The notes: generated by a model not told the origin, from the sequence alone. A stretch of 64,000 nt of DNA from Caldilinea sp. CFX5 (GCA_021405325.1 QWII01000026.1:1-64000), one strand, 5' to 3'. Positions 16,236 through 26,340 are shown, counted from the first letter of the stretch. Numbers and translations are program-made.

Positions 16236-18029
16236 ATGCGAAAATTTTGGCAGTACTATGCCATGCTCATCATTGGCGTACTCGTATTGGCAACAGCTTT
16301 GCCGGCTGCCGCCCAGGAGCAAACAGAAGCGGATCAGCCGTTGCCCCCACGTCTCTATCTGCCGCTGGCGATGGGAGCGGCGGCGACGCTGGTCGCGGCT
16401 GATCAGGCGACCATGACCGATCAACTGATCATCCGCTTTACGCCGGCGGTGCAGGCTGCGACGGTGGATCGCGTGGCGCAGGTGGAAGCCTTGAGCGCAG
16501 CGGCTGGCGTGCAGTTGGCCTACGGACGCGAAATGTCAGGCGAAGCGACTGTGCTGCGCTTACCCCAACGCATGGGGGGCGGCGAGCTACAAGCGGTGAT
16601 CGACCGGTTGGCCGAGGTGGAAGCGATCGAACTGGCCGAGCCGGATACGATCATGCAGACATTGGTGGAGCCGACTGATCCCCGCTATCCTGAACAATGG
16701 CACTATCTGGAGCCAAGCGCCGGCCGCTATGGCGCCAATCTACCCGCAGCCTGGGATATTACCACCGGTGCAACGAGTGTGATCGTTGCGGTCATTGATA
16801 CAGGTATTATCAATCATATCGATTTGGTTGGGCGTACAGTCGCCGGCTATGACTTTATTGCCGATAGCCTGGTGGCGAATGATGGCAATGGCCGGGATGC
16901 CAACCCGGCTGATCCAGGCGATTGGATCACCACGGCGGAGAGCGCCAGCGGTTATTTTACCGGCTGTCCGGTGCGTAACAGTTCGTGGCATGGCTCCCAT
17001 GTGGCCGGCACCATTGCCGCCAACAGCAACAACGGCGCGGGCGGCGCCGGCATCAACTGGAATGCGAAGATTTTGCCCGTGCGTGTCCTCGGCAAATGTG
17101 GCGGCTACACCTCTGACATTGTCGATGGCATCCGTTGGGCCGCCGGGTTGAGCGTAGTCGGCGTGCCGGCGAACGCCAACAAGGCCAAAGTGATCAACAT
17201 GAGCCTGGGCGGGTCCGGCGCCTGTAGCGCCACCTATCAAACCGCGATCAATGATGCGGTGAATGCCGGCACTGTTGTCGTGGTAGCGGCAGGCAACAGC
17301 GCCGCCAACGCGGCCAACTACTCGCCGGCTAGTTGCGCCAATGTCATCACTGTCGCAGCGACGGGCAAAGCGGGCAATCTCTCCTACTACAGCAACTTTG
17401 GCAGTGTGGTGGAAATTGCCGCGCCCGGCGGTGATAAGAACGCCGACGCCGGCGCCACCGTCCTCTCGACCGTGGATCTCGGCTTGACGACGCCGACCGG
17501 CGAAGGCTACGCGTTCTACCAAGGCACCAGCATGGCGACGCCCCATGTAGCCGGTGTCGTTTCGCTGATGTTCTCGGTCAATCCAGACCTTACGCCTTCA
17601 CAGGTAACAAGCCTGCTCCAAAACAAGGTCACAGCCTTCCCGGCGGGCAGCACCTGCAACACCACCAACTGCGGCGCCGGCATTGTGAACGCGGCCTTGG
17701 CGGTGGCGGCTGCCCGGAACCCGTCAGCGCCGCCCGCGCCAGGCGCCTTTAACAAAAGTGCACCAGCCAATGGTGCGACACGGATTCGGGCGAATACTGT
17801 CAACTTGCAGTGGGGCGCCAGCAGTAACGCGACTTCATATGAGTATTGTATCGATACAAGTAACAACAACACTTGTAACGCCACCTGGCTTAATATCGGT
17901 GCAGCCACTTCGGTGCGCCCTGCCGGTTTGGCTGGTGGAACGACCTACTACTGGCAAGTACGGGCTGTCAACGTTACCAATACAACCTTGGCCAATGGCG
18001 GAACGTGGTGGAGCTTCCGCACCCGGTAA
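16236..18029 (+). CDS. Secreted S8 subtilisin-like serine protease
   Basis: 597 residues. A signal peptide occupies about 1-26 (hydrophobic core then PAAAQE), followed by a propeptide to about 145. The catalytic triad is Asp in VIVAVIDTGI (about 187), His in SSWHGSHVAGTIA (about 250) and Ser in GTSMATPHVAGVV (about 432). A C-terminal fibronectin-III-like domain (about 505-597) contains NLQWGASSNATSYEY and TTYYWQVRAVN. GGAGGGGA lies 7 nt before the ATG. It is probably exported for degradation of extracellular protein. Confidence 0.92.
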   Translation: MRKFWQYYAMLIIGVLVLATALPAAAQEQTEADQPLPPRLYLPLAMGAAATLVAADQATMTDQLIIRFTPAVQAATVDRVAQVEALSAAAGVQLAYGREMSGEATVLRLPQRMGGGELQAVIDRLAEVEAIELAEPDTIMQTLVEPTDPRYPEQWHYLEPSAGRYGANLPAAWDITTGATSVIVAVIDTGIINHIDLVGRTVAGYDFIADSLVANDGNGRDANPADPGDWITTAESASGYFTGCPVRNSSWHGSHVAGTIAANSNNGAGGAGINWNAKILPVRVLGKCGGYTSDIVDGIRWAAGLSVVGVPANANKAKVINMSLGGSGACSATYQTAINDAVNAGTVVVVAAGNSAANAANYSPASCANVITVAATGKAGNLSYYSNFGSVVEIAAPGGDKNADAGATVLSTVDLGLTTPTGEGYAFYQGTSMATPHVAGVVSLMFSVNPDLTPSQVTSLLQNKVTAFPAGSTCNTTNCGAGIVNAALAVAAARNPSAPPAPGAFNKSAPANGATRIRANTVNLQWGASSNATSYEYCIDTSNNNTCNATWLNIGAATSVRPAGLAGGTTYYWQVRAVNVTNTTLANGGTWWSFRTR

Positions 18030-18074
18030 TGGTTGTGCGACAGTTACAAAGCCAACCCCTACTCCCACTGGTGA

Positions 18075-18201
18075 ACAAGCCGGCTCAGAATTAACAATCG
18101 TAGGGGCGGCCCCTTACGGGCGCCCGCAAGGGGCCGCCCCTACGATTGTCGGATTTGGTTGTGAAAATTCATCAGGTGTGGTTCAAACTGAGCCGGCTTG
18201 T
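18075..18201. repeat. Nested long inverted repeat
   Basis: An inner 22-bp stem pairs 18094-18115 with 18128-18149, and an outer 14-bp stem pairs 18075-18088 with 18188-18201. It fills most of the gap between the subtilase and the first MalT-like gene. The remainder of the gap holds TATGAT at 18255-18260, a plausible -10 for the regulator. Confidence 0.88.
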
Positions 18202-18313
18202 GATCGATAACCACTGTTCATCCTGGATTTGCGTCGGGCGACGACAAACTGTGGTATGATAGCAGTCGCGCCAATTCATTTCTGTTTGTCTATAACAGTG
18301 GGATCGATGAACG

Positions 18314-21028
18314 ATGAATACGCCAATTTTAGCGACAAAACTCTATCTTCCTGCACCACGTCCCAAAGTGGTTGCCCGTCCGCACCTGATCACACGGTTG
18401 AATGCCGGCCTGCACCGCAAAATGACCCTGGTCTCCGCTGCTGCCGGCTTTGGGAAGACGACGTTGGTCAGTGAATGGGTCAATCAAAAGCCTGCCAGTG
18501 TTGCCTGGTTATCGCTGGACGAGGCGGATAATGACCCTACGCGCTTTCTGACCTATCTCGTTGCCGCGTTGCAAACGGTGGCGCCGAAGGTGGGCGCCGG
18601 GGTGCTGGCGTTGCTCCAGGCGCCGCAGCCGCCGGCGCCGGCCACCCTTCTGACGGCGCTGCTCAATGAAATTACGACGATCCCGGATAAGTTCATCCTC
18701 GTTCTGGATGATTACCACCTGATTGAGGATAAAGCGATTGATCAGGCGCTCACCTTTTTGATCGAACATTTGCCGGCCCCCATGCACCTGGTCATCGCAA
18801 CCCGCGCCGATCCGGATCTGCCGCTGGCCCGTTTACGCGCCCGCGATCAATTGACGGAAGTGCGCGCCGCCGACTTGCGCTTTACCCCCGCCGAAGCCGC
18901 CGATTTTCTCAATCAGGTGATGGGGTTGGCCCTTACGCCGGCAGCCATTGCCGCTCTGGAAAAGCGCACTGAAGGTTGGGTGGCCGGCTTGCAACTGGCC
19001 GCGCTCTCCCTACAGGGACAGCAAGTCGCCGACCCCCAGCATGTCAATAATTTCATCCACGCGTTCACCGGCAGCCATCGCTTTGTGCTGGATTATTTGC
19101 TGGAAGAAGTGCTGCACCAACAGCCCGAACCCATCCAAACCTTTTTGCTGCACACGGCAATTCTCGACCGGCTCTGCGGTCCTCTCTGTGACGCCGTGTT
19201 AGGAAAGGATGAAGGCGGAAGGCATGCCCGGCGTATAACCGAAGGGATGAAGGATGAACTGGGTGCTTCATCCTTCATCCTTGAACAGCTTGAACGGGCC
19301 AATCTGTTTATCGTCCCTCTGGATAATGAGCGGCGTTGGTATCGCTATCATCATCTTTTTGCTGAATTGCTGCGCCAGCGATTGCAGCAGCGTATGGCTG
19401 CGTCAACCACTGCCCAGAATGACAGAGTGGCGGCATTGCATATTCGCGCCAGTGTATGGTATGAAGTGAATGGCCTGGAACTGGAAGCGTTTCACCATGC
19501 GGTTGCTGCTCATGATATTGGACGGGCCGACCGCCTGATTGAAGGGAAGGGGATGCCGCTGCACTTTCGGGTCGCGGCTGTGCCAATCTTGAACTGGCTG
19601 AAGTCATTGCCGACAACGGTGCTGGATACCTGGCCCCGGTTGTGGACCGTCTATGCCTCGGTAGCGCTGGTGATGGGTCACATTACAGGCGCCGAAGAGA
19701 AATTGCAGGCCGCGGAAGCGGCGCTGCAAAACCCGTCATTGCAGCCGATGCCGGATGAGATGCGCCAAGACCTGGTGGGCCGGATTGCGGCGATCCGGGC
19801 CACCGCCGCCGCCTCGCAAAATCAGGCTGAAGCCATTATCACCCATTCCCAGCGCGCCCTAGGCTATCTACACCCCGATAACCTGGCCTTCCGCACTTCG
19901 ACGATCTGGAAGTTGGGTTATGCCTACCATTTGCAGAACGACCGCGTCGCTGCCGGTCGGGCCTATCGTGAAGTCATCGCAACCGGGGAGGCGTCCGGCA
20001 ATCGTGTCTTCGTCCTCCTGGCGGCTATCGGTCTGGGGCATATTCAGGAACTGGAAACCCAGCTTCATCTGGCCGCCCAGACCAATCGGCGGATTCTGGA
20101 ACAGATCGGTGAGCAACCGCTCCCGGCGGCCGGCGTAACCTATCTTGGCCTGGCGCGTATTCACTACGAATGGAATGATCTGGCGGCCGCCCAGCAATAC
20201 GCACAGCAGGGCCGGCACTTGGCGCAGCAGATGGAAAACAAGGGCCAGTTCGTTGCCGGTGAGGTTTTGCACGCGCGCCTACAACTCGCCCAAGGCGATG
20301 TGACCGGCGCCGCTGCACGGTTAGCCGCGGTGGAGCCGTTGGCGCGTCAGCACAATCTTGCCTATCAACGGCCTGATTTTCTGACGACCCAGGTTGTGAC
20401 ATTGCTGCGGCAGGGCCATTGGGCGGATGCTGCGCAGATTGCCCAGAGCCACAGCCTTGCCATCGCTCAGGCCCGTGTCTATCTGGCGCAGGGCGATCCA
20501 GCCGCCGCGCTGACTGGACTTGCCGTCTGGCGTCGCCAGGTCGAGGCCAAGGGTTGGGCGGATGAACGGCTCAAGGTGTTGATTCTCCAGGCGCTCGCAC
20601 ACCAGGCGCAGGGCGAACCAAAGGCGGCTTTGCCCTTGCTGGGCGAAGCCCTAGCCCTAGCCGAGCCGGAGGGCTTTGTCCGCATTTTTGTCGATGAAGG
20701 GCAACGAATGGCGGAACTTTTACGCAGGATGAAGGATGAAGGCGGAAGGATGAAGGTGTATGTTGACAAATTGTTGGCTGCTTTGGACCAACCGGAAGCA
20801 CTTCCGCTTTCATCCGCCAGCCTTCATCCTTTCGTAGAGCCGTTGAGCCAACGCGAGTTGGAAGTCCTGCAACTCATCGCACAGGGTCTCTCCAATGATG
20901 AGATCAGCAAACGGCTCTTCCTCGCCCTGAGTACAGTGAAAGGGCATAATCGGATTATTTTTGACAAACTCCAGGTACAGCGGCGTACAGAAGCCGTTGC
21001 CCGCGCGCGTGCATTAGGTTTGCTGTAA
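18314..21028 (+). CDS. MalT-like LuxR-family STAND regulator 1
   Basis: 904 residues. The N-terminal NTPase has Walker [15 protein letters not shown] (about 38-50), [10 protein letters not shown], and Walker [15 protein letters not shown] helical TPR-like middle region (about 380-780) is followed by a LuxR HTH at the C terminus ([26 protein letters not shown], then [14 protein letters not shown]). MalT-type proteins bind ATP and a small inducer, oligomerise, and activate promoters with repeated boxes. Relative to paralogs it has about 20 extra residues near 297-320 encoded by a palindrome (19203-19280) and a repeat-derived hinge near 805-840. It is followed by a type A promoter and eight small genes or gene remnants. 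Confidence 0.9.
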   Translation: MNTPILATKLYLPAPRPKVVARPHLITRLNAGLHRKMTLVSAAAGFGKTTLVSEWVNQKPASVAWLSLDEADNDPTRFLTYLVAALQTVAPKVGAGVLALLQAPQPPAPATLLTALLNEITTIPDKFILVLDDYHLIEDKAIDQALTFLIEHLPAPMHLVIATRADPDLPLARLRARDQLTEVRAADLRFTPAEAADFLNQVMGLALTPAAIAALEKRTEGWVAGLQLAALSLQGQQVADPQHVNNFIHAFTGSHRFVLDYLLEEVLHQQPEPIQTFLLHTAILDRLCGPLCDAVLGKDEGGRHARRITEGMKDELGASSFILEQLERANLFIVPLDNERRWYRYHHLFAELLRQRLQQRMAASTTAQNDRVAALHIRASVWYEVNGLELEAFHHAVAAHDIGRADRLIEGKGMPLHFRVAAVPILNWLKSLPTTVLDTWPRLWTVYASVALVMGHITGAEEKLQAAEAALQNPSLQPMPDEMRQDLVGRIAAIRATAAASQNQAEAIITHSQRALGYLHPDNLAFRTSTIWKLGYAYHLQNDRVAAGRAYREVIATGEASGNRVFVLLAAIGLGHIQELETQLHLAAQTNRRILEQIGEQPLPAAGVTYLGLARIHYEWNDLAAAQQYAQQGRHLAQQMENKGQFVAGEVLHARLQLAQGDVTGAAARLAAVEPLARQHNLAYQRPDFLTTQVVTLLRQGHWADAAQIAQSHSLAIAQARVYLAQGDPAAALTGLAVWRRQVEAKGWADERLKVLILQALAHQAQGEPKAALPLLGEALALAEPEGFVRIFVDEGQRMAELLRRMKDEGGRMKVYVDKLLAALDQPEALPLSSASLHPFVEPLSQRELEVLQLIAQGLSNDEISKRLFLALSTVKGHNRIIFDKLQVQRRTEAVARARALGLL

Positions 21029-21057
21029 TTTTACCGGCAGCCATCCTCAGCGATTCC

Positions 21058-21119
21058 ACAACAATACTCAACAACAATACTTTAGTATCTATACAGCCAT
21101 ACCGCCCCCTCGCTATACT
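21058..21119 (+). promoter_or_regulatory. Type A promoter: repeat boxes plus TATACT
   Basis: Two 13-bp direct repeats (ACAACAATACTCA at 21058-21070 and ACAACAATACTTT at 21071-21083) lead into TTTAGTATCTATACA. The TCTATAC box (21088-21094) lies 26 bp upstream of the TATACT -10 (21114-21119). No good -35 exists, as expected of an activator-dependent promoter. The same box and spacing occur at 42069 and 29692. Confidence 0.7.
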
Positions 21120-21151
21120 GTTGGCAGATTGCGCAAGCGGAGATACAAGCT

Positions 21152-21427
21152 ATGGCAAACCAACGTGACATAAATTCTGAGCCAACGCAACCGATTGTGT
21201 ATGAAGCACTGATCTATCAAATCAGGCTCAAAGGCCACTTGGATGGGCGATGGGTCGAGTGGTTTGGTGGTCTCACAATCACGCAAGAAGCGAACGGCGA
21301 TACCCTGCTCGCCGGCCCGGTGGTTGATCAATCCGCGTTGTTTGGCTTGCTCAAAAAGGTGCGTGATTTGGGGCTGCCCCTGCTGGCGGTCAATTGTATT
21401 CAAGCCGAAGAGGAGAAATGCCAATGA
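21152..21427 (+). CDS. Conserved ~90-aa protein, paralog 1
   Basis: 91 residues, no signal peptide or membrane segment. The pattern YQIRLKGHLDGRWVEWFGGL, then ITQEANGDTLLAGPVVDQSAL and GLLKKVRDLGLPLLAVN is nearly identical in a second copy at 42181. The GPVVDQ.ALxGLLxKVRDLGLPLL block is the strongest conservation. I cannot name a function; it resembles small proteins often found next to Chloroflexota LuxR genes. It is the first gene after a type A promoter and precedes an N-truncated DUF4386 gene. Confidence 0.7.
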   Translation: MANQRDINSEPTQPIVYEALIYQIRLKGHLDGRWVEWFGGLTITQEANGDTLLAGPVVDQSALFGLLKKVRDLGLPLLAVNCIQAEEEKCQ

Positions 21428-21452
21428 CGACCCGCCCTCATGAAACATCACC

Positions 21453-21905
21453 TTGATCCAGACGGCCGTTTTGGTTGCCAACAAGCTGAGTTTGGTGGCG
21501 CCCTTGCTGCTCCTAGGGAATGCAGATTATCTTAAGGCCGTCGAGCCACAACAGATACACACGTTGGCTTATCTCTTGATCAAAGCCCATAGCTATGGCT
21601 TTGGCATTGGGCTGATCTTTTTCGGCTTTGCGTGTCTGGTGTATGGCTATCTGATTTTGCGCTCAGGCTATTTCCCCTGGGTTTTTGGGCTTTTGGTACA
21701 AATTGCCGGCTTGAGCTATCTGATCAATAGCTTTGCCCTGCTGCTGGCGCCCACCACCGCGGCGCTGATCAGCCCCGCGATTCTGCTGCCGGCATTTATT
21801 GGAGAACTGGCGTTTTGTCTCTGGCTCTTGTTGAAGGGCGTGAATGTCGAACAATGGGAAAAACGGGCGCTGGCTTCGCCTGATCTAGCCCATGCCACGG
21901 CGTGA
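21453..21905 (+). pseudogene. N-terminally truncated DUF4386 membrane protein
   Basis: 150 codons aligning with the last 60% of the DUF4386 protein at 43050 (shared landmarks LLLGxADYL, LxFGxxCLxxGYLI, FxGExxxxLWLLxKGVNVExWxKRAL). The first helices are missing and only a TTG start is available; an in-frame TGA lies at 21441-21443. It may still be translated as a 4-helix protein coupled to the neighbouring genes. The stop overlaps the next reading frame. Confidence 0.6.
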
Positions 21906-21919
21906 ATGAGAGGATCGCT

Positions 21920-22480
21920 ATGCGTACAGAACAACTTCGCCGGATGCGCATTCTGTTGACAGCGTTGGTCGTACTCGCCGAACTGCTCCACCTGGCCTGG
22001 GAGTATACACACGGCGGTGTGATAAGTCATCACTTCCTGGCTCGGCCCGATATGCCGGCGATCAGCAACTGGTGGGGCGTGCTGCTGCTGCCGGCGCTTG
22101 CTTGGTTTTTACTCGGCCCGATCCTTCGCCGCGCACAAGCTGAAGGTATGGGCAAGGCATTCCCGATCCCCAGAGGTATCGTTGCCAGCTTTGTCGGTTC
22201 ATTTTTCTACGCGCTCTTGCTTGCAGTTGCGTTCACGCTCGGCTATGAGGAGATCACTGGCTACCTGTTTCTGGGTATATTCCTGCTTGCCCTATTGCTT
22301 CCCATCTACCGACCGGAATTCGTGCTTGGCTTCATCTTTGGCATGACGTTTACCTTTGGCGCAGTATTGCCAACCATTGTCAGTTCAGTGGTGGCGGCGC
22401 TGTCGGCAGCGCTTCATTTCCTTGTGCGTCGTGTCATCCGGCGGCGACGGCGGCCTGAAAGCACGCCACAAAAGGCGTGA
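21920..22480 (+). CDS. Predicted membrane protein (186 aa)
   Basis: Start ATG at 21920, 7 nt after GAGAGG; a GTG at 21902 overlapping the previous stop is an alternative. About five hydrophobic segments are followed by a very basic C terminus (RRVIRRRRRPES). AELLHLAWEYTHGGVISHHFLARPDMPAISNWWG near the N terminus recalls small hypothetical Chloroflexota membrane proteins. Function is unknown. Confidence 0.65.
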   Translation: MRTEQLRRMRILLTALVVLAELLHLAWEYTHGGVISHHFLARPDMPAISNWWGVLLLPALAWFLLGPILRRAQAEGMGKAFPIPRGIVASFVGSFFYALLLAVAFTLGYEEITGYLFLGIFLLALLLPIYRPEFVLGFIFGMTFTFGAVLPTIVSSVVAALSAALHFLVRRVIRRRRRPESTPQKA

Positions 22481-22483
22481 GCA

Positions 22484-22639
22484 ATGGCGCTAGGGACGAA
22501 CAAGCCGGTCGGCAAAATCACCCCGCTGATTGATCGCTGCTACCCGTTACGCGAGACGCCTGCCGCTCTCCGCTATCTGGAAACAGGACACGCCCGTGGC
22601 AAAGTAGTTATCACCGTTGACGAAAGGAGCGCTGCTTGA
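22484..22639 (+). pseudogene. C-terminal fragment of an MDR reductase
   Basis: 51 codons. After about 11 unrelated residues it reads ITPLIDRCYPLRETPAALRY and then LETGHARGKVVITV, the last ~40 residues of the MDR enzymes found seven times in this window. The catalytic and nucleotide-binding parts are absent. Its stop overlaps the start of the next gene (TGATG), so translation could still couple through it. Confidence 0.75.
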
Positions 22640-23352
22640 TGACCCTACTACACATCATTGCCGGACTGTTAGGACTCGCTTCGGGCGCGGTTGCCCTCTA
22701 TGCCCGTAAGGGCGCAACACTTCATCGCCGGAGCGGCATGGTCTTTGTCTATACCATGTTGCTCATGTCGGCCAGCGGCGCGCTGCTGGCGGCGCTGAAA
22801 GTTGAACGGATCTCAGTGGTGGCCGGCTTGCTGACCTTTTATCTGGTCAGCACCGCTCTGCTTACGGTGCGTCGCCCGCTGCGCGGCTTTTCCTGGCTGG
22901 ATACGGGCGCTCTGTTGGTAGGACTAGCGGCTGGTCTGCTTGGCCTCGCCTTGGGGATGGTCAGTTTAGGCAACGCCAACGGCGAAATCGATGGCTTGCC
23001 CGGCGTCATGGGCTTCATCTTTGGCACAGTGGCGCTGCTGGGCGTGATCGGCGATCTGCGCATGATGCGGGCGCGGGGAGTTCAGGGAAAACTGCGCCTG
23101 GTCAGACATTTGTGGCGCATGTGTCTGGCGCTCTGGATTGCCACCGCGTCCTTTTTTCTGGGCCAGGCTGACGAATTTCCGGCGTCATTGCGCAACCCTG
23201 CCCTGCTGGCAACCCCGGTGGTAGCGGTCTTGCTGGTCATGCTCTACTGGCTGGTGCGCGTGCGATACCGGGTTATGCAACCTGATTGGCGAGATGGCCG
23301 TAAACTATTTGGCGCGCAACTGGATCACAACAAGTTTGGAGGCAACCCGTGA
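22639..23352 (+). CDS. DUF2306-like membrane protein
   Basis: 237 residues with about seven hydrophobic segments. The early motif LYARKGATLHRRSGMVFVYTM matches the KG-x-LHRRxG pattern of the DUF2306 family, and RHLWRMCLALWIATASFFLGQ near residue 170 is also conserved in that group. The biochemical role is unknown. It overlaps the next gene by 4 nt (GTGA). Confidence 0.65.
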   Translation: MTLLHIIAGLLGLASGAVALYARKGATLHRRSGMVFVYTMLLMSASGALLAALKVERISVVAGLLTFYLVSTALLTVRRPLRGFSWLDTGALLVGLAAGLLGLALGMVSLGNANGEIDGLPGVMGFIFGTVALLGVIGDLRMMRARGVQGKLRLVRHLWRMCLALWIATASFFLGQADEFPASLRNPALLATPVVAVLLVMLYWLVRVRYRVMQPDWRDGRKLFGAQLDHNKFGGNP

Positions 23353-24326
23353 AAGCAATGGTTTGGACGAACTATGGGCCGCCGGAGATGCTGCAACTGC
23401 AAGAGGTTGCAAAGCCGACGCCCAAGGACAATGAACTCTTGATCAAAGTCCATGCCGCCACCGTCACATTAGCGGACTGTGAACTGCGCCGGTTAAAAGT
23501 CGCCGGTTGGTTATGGCTCCCCCTGCGTCTCTATATGGGCCTGCTCAAACCCACACGCGTGACCATTCTGGGGCAGGAACTAGCCGGGGAAGTGGCAGCC
23601 GTCGGCAAGACAGTCACGCGCTTCAAGCCGGGCGATCCGGTCTTTGGGCCGACCATGCTCCGCCTGGGCGCTTATGCTGAGTATATTTGTCTGCCCGAAA
23701 AAAATCTGGTGCGAAAACCCGCCGACCTGAGCTATGAAGAGGCCGCCACCATCCCGACCGGCGGCGTCAACGGGTGGCATTTTCTCAACGTCGCCCAGGT
23801 GCAACCCGGCGAAAGCGTTTTGATCAATGGCGCCGGCGGCAGTATCGGCACCTATGCTGTGCAGATTGCCAAAGCGCAGGGGGCGACGGTAACGGCCATC
23901 GATAGTGGGGAGAAATTACCCATGCTGCGCTCGATTGGCGCCGATCATGTGATTGATTATCGGCAGGAAGATTTTACCAAGAGCAGCCAGCGTTACGACG
24001 TGATTATCGACGTGGTCGGCAAAAGCCCGTTTGCCCGAAGTGTCAAGGCGTTGAAGCCCAATGGCCGTTATATTTTAGGGAACCCCAGTTTCCTATCGCT
24101 GCTTCGGGCGCGCTGGACTCCGCTGCCGGCCGGGAAGAAAGCAACCTTTGCCGTCGCCGGCTATCAAGCGGAAGATTACGCCGCGCTCCAAGCTTTGATG
24201 ACCGCGGGCAAGCTCAAGCCGGTCATGGATCGGCGCTACCCGCTGGCGCAACTTGCCGAGGCCCATCGCTATGTGGAGGAGGGCCACAAAAAGGGTAACG
24301 TCATTATTCTTGTGGAGAACGCTTAA
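23349..24326 (+). CDS. Quinone-oxidoreductase-type MDR reductase, copy 1
   Basis: 325 residues with a GTG start after GGAGG. N-terminal GroES-like domain (MKAMVWTNYGPPEMLQLQEV type), Rossmann motif INGAGGSIGTYAVQIAK near residue 160, and SIGADHVIDYRQEDF near 200. The Cys/His zinc ligands of alcohol dehydrogenases are absent, placing it with the zinc-free quinone or enone reductases that use NAD(P)H. The substrate is unknown. It is first in a string of three such genes with overlapping ends. Confidence 0.85.
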   Translation: MKAMVWTNYGPPEMLQLQEVAKPTPKDNELLIKVHAATVTLADCELRRLKVAGWLWLPLRLYMGLLKPTRVTILGQELAGEVAAVGKTVTRFKPGDPVFGPTMLRLGAYAEYICLPEKNLVRKPADLSYEEAATIPTGGVNGWHFLNVAQVQPGESVLINGAGGSIGTYAVQIAKAQGATVTAIDSGEKLPMLRSIGADHVIDYRQEDFTKSSQRYDVIIDVVGKSPFARSVKALKPNGRYILGNPSFLSLLRARWTPLPAGKKATFAVAGYQAEDYAALQALMTAGKLKPVMDRRYPLAQLAEAHRYVEEGHKKGNVIILVENA

Positions 24327-25303
24327 TGAAGGCTGTTGTTTATACCGAATATGGCTCACCGGAGCAACTTCAGTGCAAAGAAGTGGCAAAGCCTGCCCCG
24401 ACAGACGATGAAATCCTGATCAAGCTTCACGCCACCTCCGTCAACCGCTCTGACTGGGAAGGGTTGAGCGGAAAACCGTTGTATGCCCGCATCGGCGGGT
24501 TGTTCAAACCACGACGCCATATCCTTGGCTCGGACATCGCCGGGGTGGTGGCAGCGGTCGGCAAAAACCACAAACAATTTCAACCGGGCGATGAAGTCTT
24601 TGGCGACATCCTGACCTCGTTGGGCGGCTTTGCCGAATATGTTTGTGTCCGTGGCGGCGTCCTGGCGCTGAAACCACCCAACCTGAGCTTTATTGAAGCC
24701 TCGACCATCCCGCAAGCAGGCGTGATTGCCCTGCAGGGGATATGCACGAAAGGCCAGGTGCAGCCGGGGCAACAAGTGCTGATCAATGGCGCCGGCGGCG
24801 GTGGCGCCTTTGCCGTCCAGCTTGCCAAACTCTACGGGGCGGAAGTGACGGCAGTAGATAACACCGGCAAGCTTGAATTTCTACGTTCGCTGGGCGCCGA
24901 CCATGTCATTGATTACACCAGGGAAGACTTCACCAAAAGCGGCAAGCAATATGATCTGATCCTCGACCTGGTCGCCCATCGTTCGGCTACCGACATCCCG
25001 CACGCGCTGCGGCCCAACGGCAGCTATCTCTTTGTCGGCGGTTCGGTGGCGACGCTGTTTCAAATTTTGTTCCTGGGGCCGTGGATCAAAAAAACGACGG
25101 GCAAACAGGTGCGCATTCTGGCCGTGCAACCAAATGCCAAAGATATGCTCCACATAACCGAGCTTTGCACCGCCGGGAAAATCAGGCCGGTGATTGATCG
25201 CACCTATCCATTAGAACAAGTGCCGGCAGCGCTCCGCTATCTGGGCGAAGGGCGCGCCAAAGGAAAAATCGTCATTACGATGGCGGAGAATTACCAAAGG
25301 TAA
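24326..25303 (+). CDS. Quinone-oxidoreductase-type MDR reductase, copy 2
   Basis: 325 residues starting in a TAATG overlap with copy 1. The family layout is intact, but the nucleotide-binding loop reads INGAGGGGAFAVQLAK, one residue shorter than GASGGVGTFAVQIAK in its paralogs. This could weaken or change cofactor binding. The C-terminal signature IRPVIDRTYPLEQVPAALRYL is conserved. It is probably a reductase of small enones or quinones. Confidence 0.82.
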   Translation: MKAVVYTEYGSPEQLQCKEVAKPAPTDDEILIKLHATSVNRSDWEGLSGKPLYARIGGLFKPRRHILGSDIAGVVAAVGKNHKQFQPGDEVFGDILTSLGGFAEYVCVRGGVLALKPPNLSFIEASTIPQAGVIALQGICTKGQVQPGQQVLINGAGGGGAFAVQLAKLYGAEVTAVDNTGKLEFLRSLGADHVIDYTREDFTKSGKQYDLILDLVAHRSATDIPHALRPNGSYLFVGGSVATLFQILFLGPWIKKTTGKQVRILAVQPNAKDMLHITELCTAGKIRPVIDRTYPLEQVPAALRYLGEGRAKGKIVITMAENYQR

Positions 25304-25320
25304 GCAAGGAAGGAGTGCTG

Positions 25321-26292
25321 ATGAAGGCAATCGTCTATCACGAATACGGTTCACCGGATGTCCTCAAAGTTGAGGAGATCGCCACGCCGACGCCCAAGGA
25401 GGATGAACTGCTGGTACGCGTTCACGCCACGTCAGTGAATCCGGCGGAGTGGTACGCTATGACTGGCCTCTATATTGCGCGGATGGACTCCGGGTGGCGC
25501 AAACCAAAGGATAACCGCCTGGGCGTTGATTTCGCCGGGGTGGTGGAAGCGGTTGGCAGCCATGTCAAGCGCTTTCGACCGGGTGACGCCGTCTTCGGGG
25601 CGCGGCATGGCGCTTTTGCCGAGTATCTCTGTGTCCGGGAAGAGCGGGCCGTCGTACTGAAACCAGAGAACATCACTTTCGAGCAGGCCGCGTCCGTCCC
25701 GACCGCCGCGCTCACTGCGCTCCAGGGACTGCGCGATCATGGGCAGCTTCAGCCGGGGCAGCAGGTGTTGATCAATGGTGCATCGGGCGGCGTCGGCACC
25801 TTTGCCGTCCAGATCGCCAAAGCGTTGGGCGCCGAAGTGACGGGCGTCTGTAGCACGCGCAACGTGGCGATCGTCCGTTCGCTGGGCGCCGATCATGTCA
25901 TTGATTACAGCCAAGAGGACTTCACCCGCTGTGGGCGGCGCTACGACCTGTTGCTCGACGTGGCGGGGAGTCGCTCCTGGTGGGAGTGTAAGCGTGTCCT
26001 GACGCCCAAGGCGACCTGCGTCATTGTCGGCGCGCCCAAGGGGAATCGGTGGATCGGCCCGTTGCGCCATGTGATCGACATGCGCCTGGCTTCCCTCTTG
26101 TCCAGCCGGACAGCAACCTTCTTTGTGGCAAAGGTAAACCCAGCGGATCTGGTCGTCCTGCAAGCGCTGCTCGCCTCCGGTCAGGTGACGCCGGTCATCG
26201 ACCGCCGCTATACACTGGCAGATCTCCCCGCCGCTATGTGTTACTTGGGCGACGGACACGCCCAAGGGAAAATTGTTGTGACAATGGTATAA
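25321..26292 (+). CDS. Quinone-oxidoreductase-type MDR reductase, copy 3
   Basis: 323 residues from the ATG at 25321 with AAGGAG upstream. Rossmann motif INGASGGVGTFAVQIAKALG; SLGADHVIDYSQEDF; C-terminal VTPVIDRRYTLADLPAAMCYL. No zinc-ligand cluster. The stop codon lies inside a TATAAT (26288-26293) that may be the -10 for the next gene. Confidence 0.85.
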   Translation: MKAIVYHEYGSPDVLKVEEIATPTPKEDELLVRVHATSVNPAEWYAMTGLYIARMDSGWRKPKDNRLGVDFAGVVEAVGSHVKRFRPGDAVFGARHGAFAEYLCVREERAVVLKPENITFEQAASVPTAALTALQGLRDHGQLQPGQQVLINGASGGVGTFAVQIAKALGAEVTGVCSTRNVAIVRSLGADHVIDYSQEDFTRCGRRYDLLLDVAGSRSWWECKRVLTPKATCVIVGAPKGNRWIGPLRHVIDMRLASLLSSRTATFFVAKVNPADLVVLQALLASGQVTPVIDRRYTLADLPAAMCYLGDGHAQGKIVVTMV

Positions 26293-26340
26293 TAGGCGAG
26301 AGCCAACGTAAAGTCGAACGTAATGTAAGCATGAGGAACT

